Shown here: positions 54,100 to 64,000 of the stretch, piece by piece | How the letters are laid out: every line of letters starts with the position of its first letter | Position numbering within the stretch: the first letter of the stretch is position 1 | Source of the DNA: Knoellia sinensis KCTC 19936 | Lineage (GTDB): Bacteria > Actinomycetota > Actinomycetes > Actinomycetales > Dermatophilaceae | Reading direction: 5' to 3' | DNA: 64,000 nt | Assembly (NCBI RefSeq): GCF_000768705.1 | Contig: NZ_AVPJ01000001.1 | Span: 434,001 to 498,000, forward strand | The notes under the pieces: generated by a model | The model's input: the letters and a program-made list of their open reading frames with translations, nothing else | Told to the model about the DNA's origin: nothing | Database searches by the model: none | Translations under genes and position numbers: made by a program

Positions 54100-56196
54100 T
54101 CAGGCGTTGACCGGTTCGGCCGTCTGCCCGAGGCGGGCGTCGCGGATGACGTCGACGAAGCGACCCATGATGTCGTTGAGGCCGAAGTCCTTGGGCGTGA
54201 ACACCTCTGCCACCCCGAGCGCCTTGAGTCGCGCGGCGTCGGACTCGGGGATGATCCCGCCGACGATGACGGGGATGTCGCCAGCACCGGCGTCACGCAG
54301 GCGCTCGAGCACCTCAGGAACGAGTTCCATGTGCGACCCCGACAGGATCGAGATGCCGACGAGGTGGACGTCCTCGGACACCGCGGCCGCGACGATCTGC
54401 TCGGGCGTCAGGCGGATGCCCTGATAGATCACCTCGAAGCCGGCGTCACGGGCACGCACCGCGATCTGCTCGGCGCCGTTGGAGTGACCGTCGAGGCCGG
54501 GCTTGCCGACGAGCACGCGCAACTTCTCACCCAGCTCGTCACCCAGCCCGGCAACCCGCTCGCGCACCGCGGACAGTTCGGCACCGGCAGCTCCACCGGT
54601 GAGGCCCACTGAACCGGTGACACCCGTCGGTGCACGGAACTCGCCGAAGACCTCGCGCAGCGCCTGTGCCCACTCCCCCGTCGTCACCTCTGCGCGAGCG
54701 CACTCGAGCGAGGCCTCCATGAGGTTCTCGTCGGTGACGGCCACCTCGCGCAGGCGAGCGAGCGCCGCGGCAGCGCGGTCACGCTTGGCGGGGTCGGCGT
54801 CGCGCTTCTCGCGCCACTCACGCACGGCTGCGGCCGCGGCCGTTTCGACGCCCGCGTCCACCGTCTGGATCGCGGTGTCGAGGTCCGCAGTCAGCGGGTT
54901 CGGCTCGGTCGTCTCGAACTTGTTGACGCCGACGATGATGTCCTCGCCCGCCTCGATCCGCTGGCGGCGCAGCGCGTGCGAGGCGACGAGCGCCGACTTC
55001 ATGTAGCCGCTCTCGACGGCAGCAACCGCGCCACCCATGTCCTGCACGCGAGCGATCTCAGCCTTGGCTCCGGCGATGAGCTCGGCGACCTTGGCCTCGA
55101 CAACCGTCGACCCCGCGAAGAGGTCCTCGTACTCAAGGAGGTCCGACTCGAACGCGAGCACCTGCTGCATGCGCAGCGACCACTGCTGATCCCACGGACG
55201 CGGAAGGCCGAGCGCTTCGTTCCACGCCGGCAGCTGGACGGCGCGCGCACGTGCGTCCTTCGAGAGCGTCACGGCGAGCATCTCGAGCACGATGCGCTGG
55301 ACGTTGTTCTCCGGCTGGGCCTCGGTGAGGCCGAGCGAGTTCACCTGGACGCCGTAGCGGAAGCGCCGCTGTTTGGCGTCGGTGACGCCGTAGCGCTCCC
55401 GGGTCAGCTCGTCCCACAGCTCGACGAAGGCGCGCATCTTGCACATCTCCTCGACGAACCGGACACCGGCGTTGACGAAGAAGGAGATGCGGGCGACGAC
55501 CTCGCCGAACCGCTCCTCGGGCACCTGACCCGCATCACGGACAGCGTCCAGCACGGCAATCGCCGTGGACATCGCGTAGGCGATCTCCTGCACGGGCGTC
55601 GCGCCGGCCTCTTGGAGGTGATAGCTGCAGATGTTGATGGGGTTCCACTTGGGGATCTCGGCGACGGTGTAGCTCACCATGTCAGTGATGAGCCGCAGCG
55701 ACGGCGCCGGCGCGAAGACGTAGGTCCCGCGCGACAGGTACTCCTTGATGATGTCGTTCTGCGTGGTGCCACCGAGCGACTTCACGACGGTGGCCGGGTC
55801 CTCACCTGCGGCGACGGCCTGGTCCTCGGCAGCGACCTGATACATCGCGAGCAGCCACATGGCGGTCGCGTTGATCGTCATCGACGTGTTCATCTGGCCG
55901 AGCGGGATCTGGTCGAACAGCGCACGCATGTCCCCGATGTGCGAGATCGGCACACCGACCTTGCCAACCTCACCGCGCGCGAGGACGTGGTCGGGGTCGT
56001 AGCCGGTCTGCGTCGGCAGGTCGAACGCCACCGAGAGGCCCGTCTGCCCCTTCGCGAGGTTGCGTCGGTACAACGCGTTCGAGGCAGCGGCACTGGAGTG
56101 GCCGGCATACGTGCGCATGACCCAGGGGCGGTCACGCTCCGGACGAGCAGGAGCTGCGGCAGCGGGCGCCGGTGAGGCAGAACGGTCTTCGGGCAT
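54100..56196 (-). CDS. ecm: Ethylmalonyl-CoA mutase (protein MeaA), coenzyme B12-dependent
   Basis: 698 aa from ATG 56196. The substrate-binding barrel begins WVMRTYAGHSSAAASNALYR and continues LSVAFDLPTQTGYDPDH; the C-terminal B12 domain has KPGLDGHSNGAEQIAV (cobalt-ligand His near 569), SILSGSHM and VGGIIPESD. Single-chain architecture and the MeaA-like N-terminus indicate ethylmalonyl-CoA to methylsuccinyl-CoA activity rather than heterodimeric methylmalonyl-CoA mutase. It works with Ccr, Mce and MeaB at 29976-34248 and the adenosyltransferase at 57823. Confidence 0.92.
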   Translation of the reverse strand: MPEDRSASPAPAAAAPARPERDRPWVMRTYAGHSSAAASNALYRRNLAKGQTGLSVAFDLPTQTGYDPDHVLARGEVGKVGVPISHIGDMRALFDQIPLGQMNTSMTINATAMWLLAMYQVAAEDQAVAAGEDPATVVKSLGGTTQNDIIKEYLSRGTYVFAPAPSLRLITDMVSYTVAEIPKWNPINICSYHLQEAGATPVQEIAYAMSTAIAVLDAVRDAGQVPEERFGEVVARISFFVNAGVRFVEEMCKMRAFVELWDELTRERYGVTDAKQRRFRYGVQVNSLGLTEAQPENNVQRIVLEMLAVTLSKDARARAVQLPAWNEALGLPRPWDQQWSLRMQQVLAFESDLLEYEDLFAGSTVVEAKVAELIAGAKAEIARVQDMGGAVAAVESGYMKSALVASHALRRQRIEAGEDIIVGVNKFETTEPNPLTADLDTAIQTVDAGVETAAAAAVREWREKRDADPAKRDRAAAALARLREVAVTDENLMEASLECARAEVTTGEWAQALREVFGEFRAPTGVTGSVGLTGGAAGAELSAVRERVAGLGDELGEKLRVLVGKPGLDGHSNGAEQIAVRARDAGFEVIYQGIRLTPEQIVAAAVSEDVHLVGISILSGSHMELVPEVLERLRDAGAGDIPVIVGGIIPESDAARLKALGVAEVFTPKDFGLNDIMGRFVDVIRDARLGQTAEPVNA

Positions 56197-56237
56197 GCGC
56201 TCAACGCTACGCGGCGTCCAGCGGTCGAGACAGGTTC

Positions 56238-57278
56238 TCAGGCGGTGAGAGTGCTCACGCTTGAGGGCCGCCGCGCTGGCGCGACGAGGTCGATGAGCCA
56301 CTCGATCGGACCGCGCCCGACGAACCTCGCCCACGCCCATGCCACCGCGACACTCACCGTGACGAAGAGCACGAACGGCACCCATCCGCGCTGTGGGAAT
56401 TCGGGGATCAGGACGACGAGGAACAGGACGTGCGCGACATAGAGCGACAACGCCACCTGCCCGACGCGAGCCAGCGGGCGCAGGGCTGGCGGATCGGCGC
56501 GTCCCTTCCGTCCCAGCGTGGTCACCATGATCGCTCCGTATGCCGCGAGCGCCAGTCCGTTCTCCTGCACCTGATCCGTGAAGTCACCGGAGAATTCCAC
56601 CGGGAAGCCGAGCAGCTCCAGGGCGAAGGCTGTCCAGACCATGGCGAAGCCACCGATGAGACACCACCAGGCTGCCCGCTCGTCGTCCAGCCCTCGACGG
56701 GCGAGGACCGCACCGATGAGGAAGAGCGGAAGCAGGGTGAGGACGCGGTAGTGGGTGTTGAGGACGAGCCACTGGAGCAGCGGGTTCTGCACCCAGTCAG
56801 CCTCCGGCACGCCGTCCGTGACGCCCGTGCCGCCCGCTCGGTTGACGGCCTCGATGACGAACGGCCCGACGGCGAACAGTGCTGCGGCCAGGGCAATGAG
56901 CCATCGCGAGCCGAGCAGGAGCAGGGGGGTGCCGACAATCAGCAGCAGGCCGAGGATGTGCAGGATCACCGCCACCCAGTGGTTCGCGTGCTCGAGGCCG
57001 ACGCCGAGCAGGATCAGCGCCCCGCCCCTCACCACCGCGCGGGCGATGCCACGGGCGACGGAGGGCCCCGGAAAGACCAGTCCGGCCGCCACGCCCATCG
57101 AGAGCGCGAAGAGGGGCGACGCGAGATCGTTGACCTGGCTGAGGAGGAAGGCCACACCCTGCGAGACGCGCCCGCTGATGAAGGGAAGTGCGTGGGCGAT
57201 GACCATCGCCACGACTGCCAGCCCGCGGGCAGCATCGAGACCCAGGTTGCGTCGGGGAGCGGCGGGCTGGTCGGTCAC
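56238..57278 (-). CDS. DUF1624/HGSNAT-like multi-span membrane protein
   Basis: 346 aa from GTG 57278 with about ten membrane helices. The start RNLGLDAARGLAVVAMVIAH and the late LSLYVAHVLFLVVLIP resemble the heparan-alpha-glucosaminide acetyltransferase/DUF1624-DUF418 clan of membrane acyl-transfer proteins. Function in bacteria is unknown; acyl transfer across the membrane is the usual suggestion. Confidence 0.78.
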   Translation of the reverse strand: MTDQPAAPRRNLGLDAARGLAVVAMVIAHALPFISGRVSQGVAFLLSQVNDLASPLFALSMGVAAGLVFPGPSVARGIARAVVRGGALILLGVGLEHANHWVAVILHILGLLLIVGTPLLLLGSRWLIALAAALFAVGPFVIEAVNRAGGTGVTDGVPEADWVQNPLLQWLVLNTHYRVLTLLPLFLIGAVLARRGLDDERAAWWCLIGGFAMVWTAFALELLGFPVEFSGDFTDQVQENGLALAAYGAIMVTTLGRKGRADPPALRPLARVGQVALSLYVAHVLFLVVLIPEFPQRGWVPFVLFVTVSVAVAWAWARFVGRGPIEWLIDLVAPARRPSSVSTLTA

Positions 57279-57299
57279 CCGGTCAGTATCGGCGACGGA

Positions 57300-57653
57300 T
57301 CAGCCGACCGCAGCGCCGTCGGCCGATTCGGTCTGGCCGACGACATGCGCCAGCCGCGCCCGGTGCAGGAGTCGGCGAGTGCGCTGGTCGGCCTCCACGA
57401 TGCAGAACGTCCGCGAGCCTCGTCGCGCGCGACGGAGACACTCGACGATGACGCCGAAGCCCGTCGCGTCGCCGATCTCGCACTCGGCCAAGTCCAAGAG
57501 GAGGTCGTCGCTGCCGTCGTCGACGATGCGGTGCAGGACGAGGCGCAGGTCCGGCACGGTGTGGATGTCGAGGCGCCCGCGCAGGGAGACATGGTGTCCG
57601 GTCGTGTCGCGGCGCTCGTCGAGCGTGACGAGCGTGTGCACAGGATGCGTCAT
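57300..57653 (-). CDS. STAS-domain anti-sigma-factor antagonist
   Basis: 117 aa from ATG 57653, with GGGAGGAGG upstream. LRGRLDIHTVPDLRLVL and LLLDLAECEIGDATGFGVIV follow the SpoIIAA/RsbV STAS fold; the usual phosphorylated Ser in DSSG is replaced by DATG, leaving a Thr. It should bind an anti-sigma kinase, but none is in the window. The partner and phosphorylation are inference. Confidence 0.82.
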   Translation of the reverse strand: MTHPVHTLVTLDERRDTTGHHVSLRGRLDIHTVPDLRLVLHRIVDDGSDDLLLDLAECEIGDATGFGVIVECLRRARRGSRTFCIVEADQRTRRLLHRARLAHVVGQTESADGAAVG

Positions 57654-57822
57654 GGCGGCCTCCTCCCTGTGCCGTCCATTGAACGGGACGGTCCCCACAG
57701 GCCGGGCATGCGTCGAGTAAAGAATCGGCAAAGGCCAGCATGTGGACGTGGGAAGGTGACGTGCGTCAGCCTGTGGCCCGGACCGACGCCGCGCCCAGAC
57801 GACCATCTGGCAGGCTCGGGCC

Positions 57823-58491
57823 ATGGTCAACCTCACCCGCATCTACACCCGTACCGGCGACGACGGCACCACGGCGCTGGGCGACTTCAGCCGTACGAGC
57901 AAGACCGACCCACGCCTGGCGGCCTACGCCGATGCCAATGAGGCCAACGCGGTCATCGGCGTCGTCCTCGCGACAGGGGACCTCACCGACGACGTCCGAA
58001 CCATTCTGCTGCGGGTGCAGAACGACCTGTTCGACGTCGGCGCCGACCTGTGCACGCCACTTGTCGAGAACCCCGAGTACCCACCACTCCGGGTCCAGAG
58101 CGCGTGGATCGACGAGCTCGAGGCCGACTGCGACACCCAGAACGCCAAGCTCGAGAAGCTGCGCTCCTTCATCCTCCCTGGCGGCACGGTGGCCGCTGCC
58201 CATCTCCACCAGGCCACGACGGTGGTGCGCCGGGCGGAGCGCGCGACGTGGGCCGCGATCGAGGCGCATGGCACCGACGTGGGGACCAGCAAGGGTGAGG
58301 GAGGCGTCAATCCGGTGACGGCGGCATACCTCAATCGCCTGTCCGACCTGCTCTTCATCCTCGCCCGAGTGGCGAACCTCGACGCGGGTGGCGACGTGCT
58401 GTGGCAGCCGGGCGGCGGCCGAGCCGAGGCCCCGACGAAGAAGGGGCGCAGCGTCCCGGAGTCGGACGACCCGACGACCGACGACGACTGA
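57823..58491 (+). CDS. PduO-type cob(I)alamin adenosyltransferase
   Basis: 222 aa. TRIYTRTGDDGTTALGDFSR (ATP-binding N-terminus), VVRRAERATWAA and YLNRLSDLLFILAR are the PduO/MMAB signatures. It makes adenosylcobalamin for B12-dependent mutases, here presumably Ecm at 54100-56196 with MeaB as chaperone. The last ~30 residues are a disordered acidic tail. Its TGA and the TGA of the convergent lipoprotein gene together form the palindrome TGATCA. Confidence 0.93.
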   Translation: MVNLTRIYTRTGDDGTTALGDFSRTSKTDPRLAAYADANEANAVIGVVLATGDLTDDVRTILLRVQNDLFDVGADLCTPLVENPEYPPLRVQSAWIDELEADCDTQNAKLEKLRSFILPGGTVAAAHLHQATTVVRRAERATWAAIEAHGTDVGTSKGEGGVNPVTAAYLNRLSDLLFILARVANLDAGGDVLWQPGGGRAEAPTKKGRSVPESDDPTTDDD

Positions 58492-58968
58492 TCAGCTGGT
58501 CGGCGACGCGCTTGGCGTGCTGACGGAGACCGGGTCGCTACTGAGCATGGCCGCCCCGGAACCCTCGCCGAAGCCACACTTCGCGGGGTCGCCGGACCCG
58601 AGAGTCACGTCCTTCAGGGTGGAGTAGCCGCCGCCTCCCTGAAGGGACTGGCCGACCCGCACCTCGGTTCCGCTGGGGAGCCTGACCCCGTCCAACGTGT
58701 CGTCGCCGAGCAGCGGGACAGTTCCCTCGGGCCACACCACCGGCACGTGGTCCGGGGGCCCTTGGTCGAGCACGAGACAGCCCTGGTCGTTGCGGGTCAG
58801 GATGCCCAGAACCTGAGCCTGATCCGCCCCGTCGACTGGTGCGGACACCAGCAACCGCACATCCGAGGGAGCGGACTCCTCTCCGAGCAACCCACATCCA
58901 GACACAGCGAGCAGCAAGGACGCCACCCCTGCCGTGACACTCCACGACCCACGAGCGCGATCCCTCAT
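58492..58968 (-). CDS. Small lipoprotein of unknown function
   Basis: 158 aa from ATG 58968, overlapping the DUF2550 gene stop (ATGA). The signal RDRARGSWSVTAGVASLLLA ends in the lipobox VSGC. The mature ~130 residues have a Ser/Thr/Pro-rich C-terminus and no motif I recognise. Position beside DUF2550 and atpC is the only context. Confidence 0.7.
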   Translation of the reverse strand: MRDRARGSWSVTAGVASLLLAVSGCGLLGEESAPSDVRLLVSAPVDGADQAQVLGILTRNDQGCLVLDQGPPDHVPVVWPEGTVPLLGDDTLDGVRLPSGTEVRVGQSLQGGGGYSTLKDVTLGSGDPAKCGFGEGSGAAMLSSDPVSVSTPSASPTS

Positions 58969-59393
58969 GCGACGTTGACGTTGAAGCCGGGCGGCGAGCT
59001 CTCGAGCCAGGCCCGGACCGCGGTGTAGGCGGCCGTGCTCATCGCCAGCTCGTAGTCCGTCGACCGCGATCGGCCGACCACCGAGATCGCGTCGGCCGGC
59101 AGCCCGGGCACGGCGTCGGGCAACCGTTTTGGCGCACCGAGATCGAGATCGTGGCGCAGCCACGAGTGGGCCGGACGCGGCGAGGGACCGACGACCGAGA
59201 ACCAGTCGAGTCGATCCCCCGCGATGCGCACGAGTCCCAGCCGCCAGCGGCGGTCACCCGTGTTGATGGCGCAGAGCATGAGCGGTTTGCCTCCGGAGAT
59301 GTAGCGGCGGCGCAGCCAGATGTAGACGATGAACAGCACGATGAGGGCGAGGACCACCGCGAGCACGAGCTCAACGGTGGCGATCGCACTCAT
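58965..59393 (-). CDS. DUF2550 single-span membrane protein
   Basis: 142 aa from ATG 59393. An N-terminal helix (VELVLAVVLALIVLFIVYIW) is followed by RRRYISGGKP and a cytoplasmic PH-like domain (MLCAINTGDRRWRLGLVRIA, DRLDWFSVVG). DUF2550 directly after atpC is a conserved actinobacterial arrangement; its role, possibly in ATP synthase assembly or the envelope, is unknown. Confidence 0.9.
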   Translation of the reverse strand: MSAIATVELVLAVVLALIVLFIVYIWLRRRYISGGKPLMLCAINTGDRRWRLGLVRIAGDRLDWFSVVGPSPRPAHSWLRHDLDLGAPKRLPDAVPGLPADAISVVGRSRSTDYELAMSTAAYTAVRAWLESSPPGFNVNVA

Positions 59394-59409
59394 GACGTTG
59401 CGCGCTCGC

Positions 59410-59679
59410 TCAGTTGCCCAGGCCGGAGGCGTCGACGGCCTCGGCAAGGATCGTCACGCGGTCGTGGTCGACCGACAGGAAGCCACCGTCGATGGTGGCC
59501 GTGCGCACGCCACCCTCGCCGTGGATCTTGATCTCGCCCTGCACGAGGACGCCGAGGATGGGCGTGTGGCCGGGCATGATCCCGAGCTCACCATCGATGG
59601 AGCGGGCACTCACCTGGCTCGCCTCGCCCTCCCAGACCTTGCGGTCCGCGGCGACGAGTTCGACCTGAAGCTGGCTCAC
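59410..59679 (-). CDS. atpC: ATP synthase F1 subunit epsilon
   Basis: 89 aa from GTG 59679. QVELVAADRKVWEGEASQVS and GELGIMPGHTPILGVLVQGE are the typical N-terminal beta-sandwich. The C-terminal helical hairpin found in many epsilon subunits is absent; the short form is usual in actinobacteria. Last subunit gene of the operon, separated from atpD by a structured 123-base spacer. Confidence 0.95.
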   Translation of the reverse strand: MSQLQVELVAADRKVWEGEASQVSARSIDGELGIMPGHTPILGVLVQGEIKIHGEGGVRTATIDGGFLSVDHDRVTILAEAVDASGLGN

Positions 59680-59745
59680 GTGTTCCTCCGGGAAGTGGTG
59701 TGGAGATGAAGTCTAGCGGCGCGGGCGGAGTGCCCTCGTCGCCCT

Positions 59746-59785
59746 ATGCCGCAGGGCCGACACCGCGCGCGGCATCGGCCCTGCG
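59746..59785 (-). other. Competing hairpins in the atpD-atpC spacer
   Basis: CGCAGGGCCGA (59750-59760) pairs perfectly with TCGGCCCTGCG (59775-59785). An alternative stem, ATGCCGC (59746-59752) with GCGGCAT (59769-59775), shares bases with both arms, so the two cannot form at once. It lies 17 bases beyond the atpD stop. A partial terminator or RNA-processing site that sets subunit ratio is plausible. Confidence 0.65.
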
Positions 59786-59802
59786 AATCGTGCATGGTCG
59801 GA

Positions 59803-62180
<2,378 letters not shown>

Positions 62181-62223
62181 AGGTTTCCGCCTTCCTGTCT
62201 GGTCTGTCCTGCGAAAAAAGTTC

Positions 62224-62295
62224 GTATGCCGTGTGGTCGCCTTCGCGACCTCGCGATCCGTGCCGTGTGGTCACCGAGGTGACCACACGGCATAC
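62224..62295 (-). repeat. Mutually exclusive inverted repeats between atpA and atpG
   Basis: One right arm (62278-62295) can pair with either of two left arms: GTATGCCGTGTGGTC (62224-62238) with 62281-62295, 15 bp, or TGCCGTGTGGTCACC (62261-62275) with 62278-62292, 15 bp. Both ends carry the window-wide octamer GTATGCCG/CGGCATAC. The element sits five bases after the atpA stop and 44 bases before the atpG start. Confidence 0.8.
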
Positions 62296-62299
62296 GGAG

Positions 62300-63937
62300 T
62301 CAGCGCTTCTGCTTGACGATCTGCTCCTGGGCGGAGTCGAGGGCGTCCTCGCCGCTCTCGGTCTCGTCGCCGACCGGGACGTTCTCCTTGTCGGAGGGCT
62401 CGAAGCCCTTCTTGAAGGAGTCGATCTCGGCCTTGAGAGCCTCTTCGGTGGAGTCCTCGAACTTGCCCGTCTCGCGGATCGCGGCGAGCAGGTCACCCTT
62501 GCTGCGACGCAGGTGGTCGAGGAACTCGGCCTCGAAGCGGCGGATGTCCTCGACGGCAACGTCATCGAGCTGACCGGTGGTGCCGGCCCACACGGAGACG
62601 ACCTGCTCCTCGACCGGGAACGGCGCCGACTGCGACTGCTTGAGGAGCTCGACGAGGCGAGCACCCTTGGCGAGCTGTGCCTTGGACGCGGCGTCGAGGT
62701 CGGACGCGAACATCGCGAACGCCTCGAGGGCGCGGAACTGGGCCAGGTCGAGCTTGAGGCGACCGGAGACCGACTTCATGGCCTTGGTCTGCGCAGCTCC
62801 ACCGACTCGGGAAACCGAGACACCCACATCGACCGCGGGGCGGACGTTGGAGTTGAAGAGGTCCGCCTGGAGGTAGATCTGGCCGTCGGTGATGGAGATG
62901 ACGTTGGTCGGGATGTAGGCCGAGACGTCACCAGCCTTGGTCTCGATGATCGGGAGGCCGGTCATCGAGCCCGCACCGAGCTCGTCGTTGAGCTTCGCGC
63001 AACGCTCGAGCAGACGGGAGTGCAGGTAGAAGACGTCACCCGGGTAGGCCTCGCGGCCCGGCGGGCGGCGGAGGAGGAGGGAGACGGCGCGGTAGGCCTC
63101 GGCCTGCTTGGACAGGTCATCGAAGACGATGAGGACGTGCTTGCCCTGGTACATCCAGTGCTGCCCGATGGCCGAGCCGGTGTAGGGCGCGAGGTACTTG
63201 AAGCCCGCGGAGTCGGACGCGGGAGCCGCGACGATGGTGGTGTACTCCATCGCGCCGGCCTCCTCGAGGGTGCCCTTGACCGACGCGATCGTCGAGCCCT
63301 TCTGGCCGATGGCGACGTAGATGCAGCGAACCTGCTTCTCCGGGTCGCCGGTCTCCCAGAACTCCTTCTGGTTGATGATCGTGTCGACGGCGACGGTGGT
63401 CTTGCCGGTCTGACGGTCACCAATGATGAGCTGACGCTGGCCACGGCCGATCGGCGTCATGGCGTCGACGGCCTTGAGGCCGGTCTGCAGCGGCTCGTGC
63501 ACCGACTTGCGCTGGACGACCGATGGGGCCTGGAGCTCGAGCGCGCGGCGCTCGTCGCTCTCGATGTCGCCCATGCCGTCGATCGGGTTGCCGAGCGGGT
63601 CGACGACGCGGCCGAGGAAGTTGTCACCGACGGGGACCGAGAGGACCTCTCCGGTGCGCTTGACCTCCTGGCCCTCCTCGATCTTGGAGAAGTCACCGAG
63701 GATGACGACACCGATGTCGTGGACGTCGAGGTTGAGCGCGAGGCCCAGCGTGCCGTCCTCGAACTCGAGGAGCTCGTTGGTCATGGCCGAGGGCAGACCC
63801 TCGACGTGGGCGATGCCGTCGCCGGCGTCGGTGACTCGGCCGACCTCTTCGCGGGAGGCCGCGCCGGGCTCGTAGGACTGGACGTAGGTGTCCAGCGCGT
63901 CCCGGATCTCCTCCGGACGGATCGAGAGCTCCGTCAT
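62300..63937 (-). CDS. atpA: ATP synthase F1 subunit alpha
   Basis: 545 aa from ATG 63937. The P-loop GDRQTGKT is near residues 173-180; [31 protein letters not shown] and [13 protein letters not shown] (Arg finger) are conserved. The C-terminal ~30 residues are an acidic tail ([20 protein letters not shown]), longer than in model bacteria and typical of some actinobacteria. Upstream subunits lie beyond the window edge. Confidence 0.98.
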   Translation of the reverse strand: MTELSIRPEEIRDALDTYVQSYEPGAASREEVGRVTDAGDGIAHVEGLPSAMTNELLEFEDGTLGLALNLDVHDIGVVILGDFSKIEEGQEVKRTGEVLSVPVGDNFLGRVVDPLGNPIDGMGDIESDERRALELQAPSVVQRKSVHEPLQTGLKAVDAMTPIGRGQRQLIIGDRQTGKTTVAVDTIINQKEFWETGDPEKQVRCIYVAIGQKGSTIASVKGTLEEAGAMEYTTIVAAPASDSAGFKYLAPYTGSAIGQHWMYQGKHVLIVFDDLSKQAEAYRAVSLLLRRPPGREAYPGDVFYLHSRLLERCAKLNDELGAGSMTGLPIIETKAGDVSAYIPTNVISITDGQIYLQADLFNSNVRPAVDVGVSVSRVGGAAQTKAMKSVSGRLKLDLAQFRALEAFAMFASDLDAASKAQLAKGARLVELLKQSQSAPFPVEEQVVSVWAGTTGQLDDVAVEDIRRFEAEFLDHLRRSKGDLLAAIRETGKFEDSTEEALKAEIDSFKKGFEPSDKENVPVGDETESGEDALDSAQEQIVKQKR

Positions 63938-63959
63938 GTGATCTCTTCTCCTCAGGTAC

Positions 63960-63978
63960 CGGCCCCGCGGTGGGGCCG
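63960..63978 (-). other. Short GC hairpin upstream of atpA
   Basis: CGGCCCC (63960-63966) and GGGGCCG (63972-63978) form a 7-bp stem with a five-base loop, 23 bases before the atpA start on the minus strand. It may be another intercistronic element of the atp operon; the preceding gene is outside the window. Confidence 0.45.
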
Positions 63979-64000
63979 AAGTGTGTGGGCTTCGTGCTTG

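Overview
The window is GC-rich, densely coded actinobacterial chromosome. Many genes overlap by ATGA, GTGA or TGATG junctions, and GTG starts are common. NucS mismatch repair, the TreS-maltokinase-GlgB module, a DUF2550 gene beside an F-ATPase operon, an Eis-like acetyltransferase and an NgcE-type chitobiose-binding protein all point to Actinomycetota. The overall gene style suggests Intrasporangiaceae or a relative; that is inference, because no rRNA is present. I saw no tRNA, rRNA, CRISPR array, prophage or complete insertion sequence, and no gene-free stretch longer than 300 bases.

Layout. 1-4284: 3' end of treS, then mak and glgB (trehalose to alpha-glucan). 4328-7573: a small foreign island on the minus strand with two polymorphic toxin/immunity modules. 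One is an Rhs core with a GIY-YIG/URI-like tip plus Imm26; the other is a secreted HNH nuclease plus a Tdi1-like immunity protein. Both toxin genes carry a single-base frameshift, while both immunity genes are open. 7598-9262: pgm. 9313-9975: an AbrB-VapC toxin-antitoxin pair. 10067-15998: a minus-strand run with an ATP-grasp enzyme, two esterases, a cysteine-less thioredoxin/TPR protein, a lipoprotein and a membrane protein. 16150-22363: a sugar locus (PfkB kinase, CUT1 ABC importer, MarR, divergent GH4 glycosidase). 22371-27038: an FtsX-type ABC exporter with two ATPases. 27163-29908: a thiamine-binding-like protein, a Crp-like regulator and an MFS protein fused to a cyclic-nucleotide domain. 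29976-34248: meaB, thiolase, mce and ccr. 34493-40685: AI-2E-type transporter, zinc-ribbon protein, sigma factor with partner, FAD/GcvT dehydrogenase, DUF2237. 40801-43898: two multidomain 3-hydroxyacyl-CoA dehydrogenases. 44026-45384: nucS and a histidine phosphatase. 45425-52729: an amino-sugar import and catabolism locus. 52813-58491: Eis-like acetyltransferase, ethylmalonyl-CoA mutase (ecm/meaA), a DUF1624 membrane protein, a STAS protein and a PduO-type cobalamin adenosyltransferase. 58492-63937: lipoprotein, DUF2550 protein and atpC-D-G-A.

How it fits together. The thiolase, 3-hydroxyacyl-CoA dehydrogenases, Ccr, Mce, Ecm, MeaB and cobalamin adenosyltransferase, spread over about 28 kb, make up much of an ethylmalonyl-CoA route for acetyl-CoA assimilation or extender-unit supply. 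Ccr keeps all the CO2-binding residues.

The strongest unexplained signal is not a gene. The octamer GTATGCCG/CGGCATAC occurs about 43 times by my hand count, where roughly 2-3 are expected from base composition. It occurs in several reading frames, on both strands, and in intergenic hairpins. It looks like a selected DNA word (uptake-, Chi- or HIP-like) or a widespread small repeat. Other non-coding structures worth attention are mutually exclusive hairpins inside the atp operon, a paired inverted-repeat element flanking the DUF2237 gene, a 24-bp perfect hairpin between the dehydrogenase genes, and a 38-bp near-perfect palindrome in the ngcE divergent promoter.
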